This document shows positions 43,383 through 52,498 of a stretch of 64,000 bases of DNA, one piece after another. The stretch is from Oscillospiraceae bacterium (GTDB lineage: Bacteria > Bacillota > Clostridia > Oscillospirales > Oscillospiraceae). Made by a program: the position numbers and the translations under genes. The stretch covers positions 1 to 64,000 of the forward strand of contig JAFTGD010000017.1 in the NCBI GenBank assembly GCA_017458065.1. Reading direction: 5' to 3'. Position 1 is the first letter of the stretch; each line of letters begins with the position of its first letter. Under the pieces are notes generated by a model that saw nothing but the letters and a program-made list of their open reading frames with translations, was not told the origin of the DNA and made no database searches.

Positions 43383-46063
43383 TACTTCGACACCGTTCTC
43401 TTGACGATGCCGCCGGTCTTTTTGACCAGGTTGGCAGCCGCCTTGATGGGCATGGTCTCGAAGGAGCCTGCATGCCAGTCGCGCACCTTGTTCAGGTGGA
43501 TGGCATCGAACTTACAGCGGGTGGTGCAGATGCCGCAGCCGACACAGAGGTACGGGTCGACCTTGGTCGCGCCGCAGCCGAGGCAGCGGGCCGTCTCCTT
43601 GCGGACCTGCTCTTCCGTGAAGGTCACACGGGCGTCGGAGAAGGTCCTGGCTTTTTCCTTGTTATAGCCGTGGACCTGGCGGTGGGTCTTGTCAAAGCTG
43701 CCAACCTCCAGCTGCACGTGGTCCTTGTCCAGCGCGGTGTAAACGCGGCGGTCGCGGCCCATGGTCAGGGTCTGGCCGGGATGGACATAGCGGTGCAGGG
43801 AGATAGCAGCCTCCTTGCCGGCAGCAATCGCGTTGATGGCAAAACTCGGCCCGGTATAGACATCGCCGCCGACAAAGATATCGGGTTCGGCACTCTGATA
43901 GGTCAGGCTGTCGGCCTCGGCGGTCTCCTTCTGCGTGGTCTTGAGGGCGCCGATATCCAGCGTGCCCCAGTCGACGCGCTGACCGATGGCCCCGATAACG
44001 GAATCCACCTCGATGGTCTCAAACCTGCCGGTACCGACGGGCTTGCGGCGGCCCTTCTCGTCAGGCTCGCCCAGCTCCATGATCTCGATCTTGATGCCGG
44101 TGACCTTGCCGTCTTCCCCGAGGATCTCTACCGGCGCGTTCAGGAAGCGGAACTGCACGCCCTCTTCCTTCGCCTCTCCGACCTCTTCAGGGTCGGCGGG
44201 CATCTCCGCCTCAGAACGGCGGTAGAGGATATAGGTCTCGTCAGCACCGAGGCGGACTGCCGTACGGCAGACGTCCATCGCGACGTTGCCGGCGCCGACG
44301 ATGGCGCAGCGCTTGCCGATCTCGGGTTTGCCGCCGAGGTTGACCTCACGCAGGAAATCGACCCCGCCGTAGACGCCCTTCAGCTCCTCTCCGGGGATGC
44401 CCAGCGGGGAGGACTTCTGCGCGCCGATCGCGAGATAGAAGCCCTTGAAGCCCTCTTCCCGCAGCTGCTGGATAGTGACGTCCTTGCCGACCTCAACGCC
44501 GCATTTAAACTCGACGCCCATCTCACGGATGATGTCGATCTCGGCATTGAGCACATCCTTCTCAAGACGGAAGTTGGGGATACCGAGGGTCAGCATGCCG
44601 CCGGGCACCGGGTTACGGTCGAAGACCGTGACGGGGTAGCCCTTCTTTGCCAGGTAATAAGCGCAGCTGAGTCCGGCGGGACCGGAGCCGATGATCGCGA
44701 TCTTCTCAGTATAGGGTCTGCCGATCTGGTTGACCATCTTGGGGATCCTTCTGGTCTCCTGATTGAGATCGTGGTCGGCAATGAAGCGCTTGACCTCGTC
44801 GATGGCGACCGCCTCATCCACGCCGCCGCGGGTGCATTCGGCTTCGCACTTTTTATTGCAGATGCGGCCGCAGACAGCCGGCAGCGGGTTTTCGGTGCGG
44901 ATCAGGTCCAGCGCGTCCTCATAACGCCCCTGGGCGGCGAGCTTCAAATAGCCCTGCACCGGGATATGGGCAGGACATGCCACCTTGCAAGGGGCGGTGC
45001 CGCTGGGAAGCACATCCTGGCGGTTCTCGCGGTAATCCGGGTTCCAGGCCTCTTTGGAGACAAGGTGCTCGGAGAGCTTGACATAGTTCTGCGGGGCAAT
45101 GTTGACGGTGGTGCAGAGCTTCTGTCCCAGCCGCAGCGCATTGGCCGGACAGACCTCGACGCACTGGGCGCAGGCCACACACTTGGCCTCGTCGACCTCC
45201 GCCACAAAGTTGGAGCGGATGGCGTCCCTGGCGCCGAACATCAGGCCGACGCGCAGACCGAAGCAGGCGCAGGCGCAGCAGTTGCAGATGGCAGCGCTCT
45301 CGCCGGCTTCCTCAATGTTGGGAATGTCGTGCATGAGGCCGTTTTCCTCGGCGCGGGCGATGATCTCCAGCGCCTCTTCACGGGTGATCTCGCGGGCACG
45401 GCCGGTACGGATGTAGTGCTCGGCGCCCTTGCCCATCTGCAGGCACATCTCTTCCGCCAGGTGACCGCAGCCGTCGTTGATGCTGGTACGGGAGGCGCGG
45501 CAGGAGCAGGGAGAGACGCAGAACTTGTCATACTTGTTCAGATAATAGCTGAGCCTTTCGTAGTCGTGGACATTGGGGATGTCCTTGATGGCGCTCTCCA
45601 CCGGGACCACGCGCATCAGGCCATAGCCGTTTGGGATCAGCGGGGACATGGTCTGCATGCGGATGCGGGTGTACTCCTCAAAAGCTTTGCCGACCTCGGG
45701 ATGGGTATCCAGCAGCTCCTGGTTGTTGACCAGCATCTCCATGATGCCGGGGGCAAAGATCTGCATGAAATAGACATCCTCACCCAACTTCTCGTCGTAG
45801 GTGCAGCGGAACACACCGATCCAGGCCAGATGCTTGGCGAGCCGCTCGACCTCTTCCACCGGCTTGCCGGTCTTTTTGGCAAGCCAGCCGACTGTTCTCT
45901 CCTTGCGCAGGCCTGCCGCGATGGCGACATCCGCCTCATCGTCGGTAACAATGCTCGCAAGGCTGTAGTACTCCGGGGCGTTCTCGTCGATCTTGTTCAC
46001 AACGCCGGTTAGTCCTCCGACGATATGACAGAGCTTTACGATTTTTGGTCTCAATTCTGCCAT
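43382..46063 (-). CDS. Large Fe-S flavoprotein, NfnB/GltD-like NAD(P)H oxidoreductase
   Basis: An 893-residue protein. N-terminal part (1-330): a helical domain with Cys clusters (CVSPCSCRASR, CNCCACACF) and a ferredoxin-type motif CVACAQCVEVCP. From about 355 there is a GltD/NfnB-like module: CPAHIPVQGYLKLA, CGRICNKKCEAECTRG, FAD site AIIGSGPAGLSCAYYL, and a second Rossmann site AIVGAGNVAMDVCRTA. The C terminus has another cluster pair, CLGCGA...CVGCGICTTRCKFDAI. It probably moves electrons between NAD(P)H, flavin and ferredoxin. It is coupled to hypA. Bifurcation is possible but not shown. Confidence 0.88.
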   Translation of the reverse strand: MAELRPKIVKLCHIVGGLTGVVNKIDENAPEYYSLASIVTDDEADVAIAAGLRKERTVGWLAKKTGKPVEEVERLAKHLAWIGVFRCTYDEKLGEDVYFMQIFAPGIMEMLVNNQELLDTHPEVGKAFEEYTRIRMQTMSPLIPNGYGLMRVVPVESAIKDIPNVHDYERLSYYLNKYDKFCVSPCSCRASRTSINDGCGHLAEEMCLQMGKGAEHYIRTGRAREITREEALEIIARAEENGLMHDIPNIEEAGESAAICNCCACACFGLRVGLMFGARDAIRSNFVAEVDEAKCVACAQCVEVCPANALRLGQKLCTTVNIAPQNYVKLSEHLVSKEAWNPDYRENRQDVLPSGTAPCKVACPAHIPVQGYLKLAAQGRYEDALDLIRTENPLPAVCGRICNKKCEAECTRGGVDEAVAIDEVKRFIADHDLNQETRRIPKMVNQIGRPYTEKIAIIGSGPAGLSCAYYLAKKGYPVTVFDRNPVPGGMLTLGIPNFRLEKDVLNAEIDIIREMGVEFKCGVEVGKDVTIQQLREEGFKGFYLAIGAQKSSPLGIPGEELKGVYGGVDFLREVNLGGKPEIGKRCAIVGAGNVAMDVCRTAVRLGADETYILYRRSEAEMPADPEEVGEAKEEGVQFRFLNAPVEILGEDGKVTGIKIEIMELGEPDEKGRRKPVGTGRFETIEVDSVIGAIGQRVDWGTLDIGALKTTQKETAEADSLTYQSAEPDIFVGGDVYTGPSFAINAIAAGKEAAISLHRYVHPGQTLTMGRDRRVYTALDKDHVQLEVGSFDKTHRQVHGYNKEKARTFSDARVTFTEEQVRKETARCLGCGATKVDPYLCVGCGICTTRCKFDAIHLNKVRDWHAGSFETMPIKAAANLVKKTGGIVKRTVSK

Positions 46064-46175
46064 GTGTTCTCTCCTTTTTGGATTTTTGTTTATATGATCA
46101 GTTGCCTGTCTTCATTATAACGGAAGCAGCGATACGCCGCAAGTTAAATCCCTGATGATGTATAGACACAGCGCA

Positions 46176-46664
46176 TCACTCTATCCGGATTCGCTTCACC
46201 ATGACGGCGGATACCACACCGATGACTACGCCCGCCACCGTGCCGCTGATCAGCAGGAAGGGCAGGTAGTACCGCAGGGCGTCCGTCTCCAGAATGATGC
46301 TGGCCATGGCGATCTGCCCGATGTTGTGCAGGATGCCGCCGGCCACGCTCACCACGATCTCGGTGAACTTGCCGCTCCGCTTCAGCAGGCTCATGCCGAT
46401 CAGGCTCAGCACCGCCCCGGCAAGGCTGTAGAACAGGCTTGCGATGCTCCCGAAGAGCATCGACACCAGCACCACACGGACAAGCGAGATGGCCGCGGCC
46501 TCCTTCCAGCCCAGTTTGTACAGGGCGAAAACCACCGCGATGTTCGCAAGGCCCATCTTCACGCCCGGCACCGCCACAAACGCCGGGATCTGACTCTCCA
46601 CAAAGGACAGGATCATCGCCAGCGCCGTCGTCAGGGCCATAACGGTCAGTTTCTTTGTCTTCAT
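46176..46664 (-). CDS. Gx transporter family membrane protein (HepT component I/ECF-S-like)
   Basis: A 162-residue protein with five or six membrane helices. The motif VPGVKMGLANIAVVFALYKLG and the later GGILHNIGQIAMASII are typical of the Gx transporter/heptaprenyl-diphosphate synthase component I family, related to ECF substrate-binding subunits. The substrate is unknown. The ATG overlaps the stop of the NusG-II gene (ATGA), and the two families are regular partners in Clostridia. Confidence 0.88.
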   Translation of the reverse strand: MKTKKLTVMALTTALAMILSFVESQIPAFVAVPGVKMGLANIAVVFALYKLGWKEAAAISLVRVVLVSMLFGSIASLFYSLAGAVLSLIGMSLLKRSGKFTEIVVSVAGGILHNIGQIAMASIILETDALRYYLPFLLISGTVAGVVIGVVSAVMVKRIRIE

Positions 46665-47047
46665 GTCACTCCGTCCACCAGCGTCTGTTCGCCGCCCTCC
46701 ACCACAACAATTAGCCGGTTGGGCAGGCAGGCGATGAACTCGCCATTGCGGCTGATCTTCCCCATGCCCATGCAGACCTTGTCCGGGCAGTTGGCCTCAC
46801 TGACCCACGCCTCGCCGTTTTCCACCACGAGGATGTTGCTGCCGTCATTGAGCGGGAACGTCCCGTTTTTATTCAGCGGATATCTGCCGATCTCTGCCCC
46901 GTCCACAGTCACGACCGCCTGAGCGCCGTTCCCGGTGTCCTTTTCCTGATTCTTCCTCACAAACAGGAAAAGCAGCAGCGCCGCAATCAGCAGGATCCCG
47001 ACCAGGATCAGGTCTCTCTTGTATTTTTTCTTTTCTGCGTTCTCCAT
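46661..47047 (-). CDS. NusG domain II-containing membrane-anchored protein
   Basis: A 128-residue protein from ATG 47047 (AAGGAAA upstream). It has a basic N terminus and one membrane helix (LILVGILLIAALLLFLFV), then an outside NusG domain II beta fold: AVVTVDGAEIGRYPLNKNGT, then VVENGEAWVSEANCPDKVCM and IACLPNRLIVVV. The two Cys in ANCPDKVC are conserved in the family. It is translationally coupled to the Gx transporter gene. Confidence 0.88.
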   Translation of the reverse strand: MENAEKKKYKRDLILVGILLIAALLLFLFVRKNQEKDTGNGAQAVVTVDGAEIGRYPLNKNGTFPLNDGSNILVVENGEAWVSEANCPDKVCMGMGKISRNGEFIACLPNRLIVVVEGGEQTLVDGVT

Positions 47048-47066
47048 CAACAATTTCCTTCTATGG

Positions 47067-47091
47067 AAAATGCCGCCCACGGCGGCATTTT
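47067..47091. terminator. Hairpin behind the first VanY-like gene
   Basis: AAAATGCCGCC and GGCGGCATTTT with a three-base loop, 14 bases after the stop at 47105. Confidence 0.75.
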
Positions 47092-47104
47092 CTTTGCTCC
47101 TCGA

Positions 47105-47983
47105 TCAGGGCTTCGGCACGTAGACGTTGTTCCCCTCGTACATCAGCAGGAACTCCTCCAGGCAGAGGTCGTTCTCCATGATATATCGGGCAGCCTCTTC
47201 GCCGACGTAGCGGAAGTGGGCCGGATGCCGGCATGCCACGCCGTAATATGCTTCCTTCCCTTCCGGATAGCGGAGGATAAAACCGTATTCGGCGCAGTGC
47301 TCCACCGCCCAGTTGTACAGGTCTGTCTCCTGCATCTCCGGGTCGCTAAAGATCTCGTATGACGCGTTGCGGTAATATACATCTGTAAAATCAATCGCAA
47401 GTCCGGTCTGATGCTCATCAATTCCCTGGGCAAGGAAGTGATTTGCAGTCTCAATGGGATCTCCATTATATACATTATTGTAGTAGCTCAAATACCAACT
47501 GTTCAGAAACTCTGAGTTTCGAAAAGCCGTACTGACCCAGGCATTGGTGCATGCCTCCCGTGCCGCAGTCACGAAAGCATTTGCCTGCTCCTGGATTCTC
47601 GCATCGATCCCCTGTCCTTCAAAGTTGGCATAGGGAGGGGCATACTCCATACCGATGCTGTTATAGGAATTTGCCAGCAAAAACTCAAAACTGTTGATGT
47701 CGATGTCCGGCAGCGGAGGCAGGTCGGGCTTGGGGGTGGGAAGCGGTTCGGGTGTTGCTTCTGGTTCCGGCACCGCTTCAGCGGTGTCAGTCTCCTCTGC
47801 AGGCACCGTTGTCCCTGCTTCTGCCTCGACCTCAACAACTGCTTCCTGCGGAGGCTCTTCCGTCACTGCCGGCTTGTCGAGTGCAAGCGGATCCCCAGTT
47901 GTCTTCATAATGCCGAATGAACTGAACTGAATACCGGCATAGAGGATCAATACCGCAAAAATGATTAATATGGCTTTCTTCAT
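47105..47983 (-). CDS. VanY-like D,D-carboxypeptidase paralogue with altered active site
   Basis: A 292-residue protein: N-terminal membrane anchor (about 3-20), a Pro/Glu/Thr linker (about 40-95), then an M15B domain. The zinc motif is DEHQTGLAIDF (His191, Asp198). At the second zinc site the family sequence is EPWHFRYVG, but here it reads HPAHFRYVG: the general base Glu is replaced by His253 and Trp by Ala. It may be inactive or changed in specificity. The intact paralogue lies directly upstream, eight bases away. Confidence 0.85.
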   Translation of the reverse strand: MKKAILIIFAVLILYAGIQFSSFGIMKTTGDPLALDKPAVTEEPPQEAVVEVEAEAGTTVPAEETDTAEAVPEPEATPEPLPTPKPDLPPLPDIDINSFEFLLANSYNSIGMEYAPPYANFEGQGIDARIQEQANAFVTAAREACTNAWVSTAFRNSEFLNSWYLSYYNNVYNGDPIETANHFLAQGIDEHQTGLAIDFTDVYYRNASYEIFSDPEMQETDLYNWAVEHCAEYGFILRYPEGKEAYYGVACRHPAHFRYVGEEAARYIMENDLCLEEFLLMYEGNNVYVPKP

Positions 47984-47990
47984 CCCGATA

Positions 47991-48884
47991 TCATTCCACT
48001 CCGTACAGTGCCAGGAACTCCTCCAGGCAGAGATTGTTCTGCATCATATAAGTCGCGGGTTCCACACCCACATAGCGGAAATGCCAAGGCTCATAGATAA
48101 TGCCGGTGATGCTGTCGGCGCTGCCGCTCTTATCCGCAGGATAGCGCACCACGAAGCCGTACTCCGCACAGTGCTCCTTCAGCCACTGGTAGGTCGCGGT
48201 CTGTTCCAAGGAGGCGTCCTTCGTCTCGCGGTACCAGTCCGTGATGTCACAGACCAGGCCACTCTGATGCTCGCTGGTCCCGGGGCGGGCGACGATCGTC
48301 GCCGCGACATCGGGCGTATAGCCCTGGCCGATCTTTCTCTGATACAAATAATTCTGCGTGTCGTAAGAGCGATAGCCGGAAGACAGGTAGACCGGGAGGC
48401 CGGCCTGTCTGCAGCCCTGCGTAAAGTCGACCAGAGCCTGTGCAATGCGGGAATCCACCGGGCAGCGGTAGTCGCTGTAATCAAAGGAGATATCCGTATC
48501 TTCCCCATTCATGCTGAGATACGCAAGCTGAGGCGGTTCATAGGTCTCGATGGGGTGCTTGGCGTTGACCAGCATCAGCTCCCAGCTGTTCACTTCCACC
48601 TCCGGCGGTGTCGGCAGACCGAGTTCTGCAGCCTTCAGCTCCTCGGGACGGGGTGTCGGTTCCGGTGTGGGCTCAGGGGTAGGCTCCGGAGTCGGTTCCG
48701 GGACGGTTTCCGCCGCCTGCTGAACCTGCTGCTCCTGAACGGGCTCCGTGACCGTTGCGGCGGGCTTCGGTCTCCCCACATCATTGCTCCATACGGCGGT
48801 GCTGAACCACCGCACCACATAAAAGCCAAAGAAGGCCAGGATCAGGATCCCCAGCACAAGACGCACAGGGCGGCTGTATCTCAT
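47991..48884 (-). CDS. VanY-like D,D-carboxypeptidase
   Basis: A 297-residue protein: N-terminal membrane anchor (about 8-30), a linker with PEPTPEPT repeats (about 62-80), then an M15B peptidase domain with SSGYRSYDTQNYLY, SEHQSGLVCDI (His206, Asp213) and the intact YEPWHFRYVG (Glu265, His268). It should cleave the terminal D-Ala of peptidoglycan stem peptides outside the membrane. It heads a two-gene unit with the altered paralogue. Confidence 0.92.
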   Translation of the reverse strand: MRYSRPVRLVLGILILAFFGFYVVRWFSTAVWSNDVGRPKPAATVTEPVQEQQVQQAAETVPEPTPEPTPEPTPEPTPRPEELKAAELGLPTPPEVEVNSWELMLVNAKHPIETYEPPQLAYLSMNGEDTDISFDYSDYRCPVDSRIAQALVDFTQGCRQAGLPVYLSSGYRSYDTQNYLYQRKIGQGYTPDVAATIVARPGTSEHQSGLVCDITDWYRETKDASLEQTATYQWLKEHCAEYGFVVRYPADKSGSADSITGIIYEPWHFRYVGVEPATYMMQNNLCLEEFLALYGVE

Positions 48885-49013
48885 CTTTCGCCCCTCCTCA
48901 TTCTATCCTTTGCATTTTGCTTTCCCTAATCGGGCAATTTTGTTTATTTTAGCATTTTCCTCTTCTCCGGTCAATGCTTCCGGAGTGCGAATTATCAGAA
49001 AATATTCCGGATG

Positions 49014-50765
49014 TTAAATATTCTTGATCTGGTTCTGGATCAGCATGCCGACCGTATCTGCCAGCTGATCGACCGAACGGATCCTGGCAAAGTCCCGCCC
49101 GTACACGGTCCTGGCATTGGGAAGGTCCTCATCGTCCCCAGTGAAGACGCAGATCACCGCAATGCCGTCGGCCCGCGCCCGGCGCACCTCGTAGGCCGTA
49201 TCCCGTACTCCGACCTCCTGCTCATAGGAGAGGGAGCTCTCGTCCTCCTCGTTCCAGATCCGCACCACATCCTGTGGCTTCACATCCGAGAGGATAATCA
49301 GCAGCCTGTGCTCGCAGGCCGACTGGTCCATCAGCGCATGCACAGTGCGGACGGCGAGGCCGTCGCGGTTGCAGCCGTTTGCGACATAGTCAAAGATCCT
49401 GTCGTTCCGGGCCGGCTCACCGTAATCCCTGTAAATGCGCACAATCGTATAGCCCGTCATCGAGCAGAAGCCCATCACCCGGCATGGGATCCGGCAGCGC
49501 GTCAGTGCCTCTGCGATACAGTAGGCCTGTCCGGAGATACTCTCAAGCCGCCCCTTCTGCGATGTCGATGCGTCCAGAAGAATGTCCACACTGACGTCGC
49601 CCGCGTTGCTGTTCTCTCTCCTGCGGAACACATCCTCATCATTCAGGTCCAGCGCCCGCCAGATGCGTCCTGCTTCCAGCTCCCCGGCGTTTCCGCGGAC
49701 TGTGTAGGGCTGCAGATAGAGCAGGGCCGAGTTCTGGATCTTCTCTACAAGCCGTGAGATGGCAACGCGGTTTTTGGCTTCGTTCGCGTGGAAGACCGCC
49801 CTGTTCCTTGCGATCTGGGCCGCTTCCCTCTCCTTCTGCAGGGCCTCAAAGCCGTTGCGGATATGGGCGGCGGCAGGCGCCCCCTTGGTCAGGTGCAGAT
49901 GACAGCTCTTGTGATCCCCGGTGCAAAGCCGCTTCTCCAGCTCCGCGATCTGCTCGCTGCGCAGGATCGGCGCTCCGTACTTCTCGGCCATGAATTCCCG
50001 CAGTTCCGTCTCCGTGAGGGACGTCTTCCGCTCCAGGAGGTCGTCCGGCATCTCGCTTCCCCCGTCGTCCGGGTGCGGGTGTTCGGCAAGTCCGAGGCCG
50101 AAGCGGCGCAGCTTCCCGCTGCCGCGTTTCCGCTGTTCCGTCCGCTTCAGCAGCGGCAGGTTCCACGCCCGGTGTTCTCCGCGCCGCTCCTCCGCCCGGA
50201 TGGCAAACCATTTGAGCAGCAGGCGCTTCATCTCTTCCGCCAGCTGCTCGGTATTGAGCTCGGGGGAAAATTCCAGCTCGTCTAGCAGCGCCAGGTCATA
50301 CCGGGATACTTTCGGCCCCCGCCCCAGCACCCGGAGATAGTGGGCCTTGGCCAGGAAGTCGAAAAAGCGGTCGTCCTCGGTTCCGTTCCCGCCGAACTCC
50401 TTCAGGTACGCCTCGGCGTAATCCCTCTGCAGCGCTGCGAGGACCGGGCGGCCGGCCTTTTCCTTCGCGACCAGGGCGTTCTCCATCCCCAGCCACAGCA
50501 GTGCCTCGTATTCTCCCGCCTCTTCCTCTCTCTCCAGCCCGCGGAACACCTTGCTGAGCTGACCGTAATCATAGTGCTTATGCGCCAGGCCGAAGAGCGT
50601 GTTCCAGTAGACATCCGCCACACCCTCGGTGCTGTAGAACTTGAAATCCGGAGTGAAGGCGTAGTCCGCCGCAGCGTTCCAGATGAGGTTGAAGGCTCTC
50701 TTTTTTTGCTTGTCTGAGATTTCCTGCATCATTTTCGGAATATCTCTCCCGTCTATTCTGATCAT
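49014..50765 (-). CDS. VWA-domain protein (NorD/CobT-like)
   Basis: A 583-residue soluble protein. The C-terminal von Willebrand A domain (about 385-583) has the MIDAS motif DILLDASTSQKG, then GFCSMTGYTIVRIY and LLIILSDVKPQDV. The N-terminal 350 residues are helical. Such proteins usually work with a MoxR-type AAA ATPase in metal-centre or complex assembly, but no such ATPase is adjacent. ATG 50765 is used; a TTG one codon earlier is possible, and neither has a clear ribosome site. Confidence 0.82.
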   Translation of the reverse strand: MIRIDGRDIPKMMQEISDKQKKRAFNLIWNAAADYAFTPDFKFYSTEGVADVYWNTLFGLAHKHYDYGQLSKVFRGLEREEEAGEYEALLWLGMENALVAKEKAGRPVLAALQRDYAEAYLKEFGGNGTEDDRFFDFLAKAHYLRVLGRGPKVSRYDLALLDELEFSPELNTEQLAEEMKRLLLKWFAIRAEERRGEHRAWNLPLLKRTEQRKRGSGKLRRFGLGLAEHPHPDDGGSEMPDDLLERKTSLTETELREFMAEKYGAPILRSEQIAELEKRLCTGDHKSCHLHLTKGAPAAAHIRNGFEALQKEREAAQIARNRAVFHANEAKNRVAISRLVEKIQNSALLYLQPYTVRGNAGELEAGRIWRALDLNDEDVFRRRENSNAGDVSVDILLDASTSQKGRLESISGQAYCIAEALTRCRIPCRVMGFCSMTGYTIVRIYRDYGEPARNDRIFDYVANGCNRDGLAVRTVHALMDQSACEHRLLIILSDVKPQDVVRIWNEEDESSLSYEQEVGVRDTAYEVRRARADGIAVICVFTGDDEDLPNARTVYGRDFARIRSVDQLADTVGMLIQNQIKNI

Positions 50766-50905
50766 CAAACCGGGTGAGGTGTAATGATATTTTGTCCCGT
50801 TTCAGATTCGCTTCATTTTACCACACAGCACGGGAAAAGAAAAGCTCCCGCCGGCGAATCGCGGACCTGTGAGGATCCGTTTTCTCCGGCGGGAGGAAGA
50901 GAGGT

Positions 50906-51610
50906 CTATACGGTTTTCTTCTGTGCGCGCCTCAGCCGCGGCAGCCAGTAGTCTTTCCCATAAGTAATCAGCTCGGCCACCAGGCACATCGGCAGCGCCC
51001 ACAGCACATCCAGAGCGGAGTGCTGCTTCACAAAGCAGACTGCGCAGCAGATCAGGAACACCGTGACACCCAGTGCAATCTTCCATCCGGCCGCAAGCTC
51101 GCGGTCCTTCAGCGCCACGGAGAGGATGCCCAGCGAGTAGCCCACATGCAGCGACGGACAGACGCCCGTGCTGGTGTCAAAGGAATAGATAAAGGCCATC
51201 AGCGCCGTCAGGACATTGTCCCGTTCAAACACAAGCGGCCGCAGATCCTGTCTGCTGGGATAGAGCACATAGCAGGCCATGGCGATCACCTGCGTGACGA
51301 TGATATAGATCTGCATCTTGCGGAACTTCGGGATATCATAGAAGAAGGTATAGGCCAGCGAGCAGAACACCAGCAGATACCAGCCCACATAGAAAATCAC
51401 AAAAAACTCGTTGAACGGAATGATGTCGTCCAGCGCGCAGTGGATCGGGTGGCAGGACGACGCGGGGATCAGATTCTCCGTGATAAAATACATTGCGAAG
51501 TAGAAAATCCAGCCGCCCAGCAGCTTCACGTGGGAAAACCGCGGCTCATTCAGTTTTCGAAGAGAAAAGCCTCTGTAATCAACCGGCGTTTTCTTCTGTC
51601 TCTTGTTCAT
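50906..51610 (-). CDS. PAP2-superfamily membrane phosphatase or phosphotransferase
   Basis: A 234-residue protein with about six membrane helices. Phosphatase motifs are present in divergent form: PSRQDLRP, then CPSLHVGYS (catalytic SLH), then KQHSALDV (His and Asp). This pattern is close to inositol- or lipid-phosphate enzymes of Actinobacteria and Firmicutes. It overlaps the acyltransferase gene by 32 bases, so the two should act in one lipid pathway. Confidence 0.85.
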   Translation of the reverse strand: MNKRQKKTPVDYRGFSLRKLNEPRFSHVKLLGGWIFYFAMYFITENLIPASSCHPIHCALDDIIPFNEFFVIFYVGWYLLVFCSLAYTFFYDIPKFRKMQIYIIVTQVIAMACYVLYPSRQDLRPLVFERDNVLTALMAFIYSFDTSTGVCPSLHVGYSLGILSVALKDRELAAGWKIALGVTVFLICCAVCFVKQHSALDVLWALPMCLVAELITYGKDYWLPRLRRAQKKTV

Positions 51611-52367
51611 GCACAGCTACCTCGAGAGGGATGTTTTTGGGATAATACTTCTTCGATACATTGGGGTACGGAACCACCGTGTGCTCCGGGAGCGAGACGG
51701 CGATGTCCGTGATGGCGTCCATCAGCGCGTTGCAGATCCGGCGGCGCTCGGTCTTGATATTCGCGTCCGCCCGGAAATGGACAGGCGCCCCATAAACCAT
51801 TTTTTTCAGCTCCGGCGCAAGATACATCGGGACAAAGTCCAGTTCCACGCCGGTCTTTTTGTAATAAAACCTCGCCAGATCGATAAACTTGTCCTGAAAT
51901 TCGTGCACAATATTGTTGCGCTCGGTATAGCACTCCGGGAAGATGACCATGCTGTTGCCCTGCTGCAGCAGCTCGATGGACTCGCGATAGGTGGAGATGA
52001 GCCTGGTGTCGTGATAGACCGCCACGGTATGGGCGTTGTTGAAGACACAGAGCGCCAGCGGCGTGATCAGGTGGCTCAACAGGCGGAAAAACCAGCGGAC
52101 GCCCTTCGGCTTGCCGGACCAGAAGTCCTGATAGGCGTAGGCGGCCACTTCCTCCCGGTGCATCATCTCGCCCGCGCACCAGACATAGTGCTTCCCCGGC
52201 GTATGCAGCTCTCCCGCGATCGGCCCGTACATGTGGCTGTGGTTGCCCACAATGATGCAGGGCCTGTCCGGCAGATTCTCCGTGCCTTCCAGCTTATATT
52301 TTGGTGAAAAAAGCCAAACAAACCAGCGGATCACGCGATAGATCCAGGTGGTCTTTTTGTCATCCAT
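51579..52367 (-). CDS. PlsC-like 1-acylglycerol-3-phosphate acyltransferase family protein
   Basis: A 262-residue protein with an N-terminal amphipathic/membrane segment (IYRVIRWFVWLFSPKY). The acyltransferase site is read as VGNHSHMYGP, where the classic Asp of NHx4D is replaced, and the second block is VIFPECYTERNN in place of FPEGxxS. A variant acyltransferase is likely, with substrate unknown. It is coupled to the PAP2 gene. Confidence 0.75.
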   Translation of the reverse strand: MDDKKTTWIYRVIRWFVWLFSPKYKLEGTENLPDRPCIIVGNHSHMYGPIAGELHTPGKHYVWCAGEMMHREEVAAYAYQDFWSGKPKGVRWFFRLLSHLITPLALCVFNNAHTVAVYHDTRLISTYRESIELLQQGNSMVIFPECYTERNNIVHEFQDKFIDLARFYYKKTGVELDFVPMYLAPELKKMVYGAPVHFRADANIKTERRRICNALMDAITDIAVSLPEHTVVPYPNVSKKYYPKNIPLEVAVHEQETEENAG

Positions 52368-52498
52368 TCCTGTTTCGCCCTCTTCTCGTCACCGTTCAAA
52401 CGGGAACGGCCCGCAGGTCATCCCGCAGGCCGTATTATAGTCCCAAATTCCAAACTGAAAATAAACAAACTGTAAAACCGTCTCGCAGCGGCGTTCTG

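Noticed and set aside
43328-46012. 894-codon ORF antisense to the Fe-S flavoprotein
   Set aside because: It is a shadow in GC-rich DNA: no ribosome site, low-complexity composition, and the other strand encodes clear cluster and Rossmann motifs. The same applies to long plus-strand ORFs across polA, uvrB, glnS, manC/fcl/gmd and nifS.
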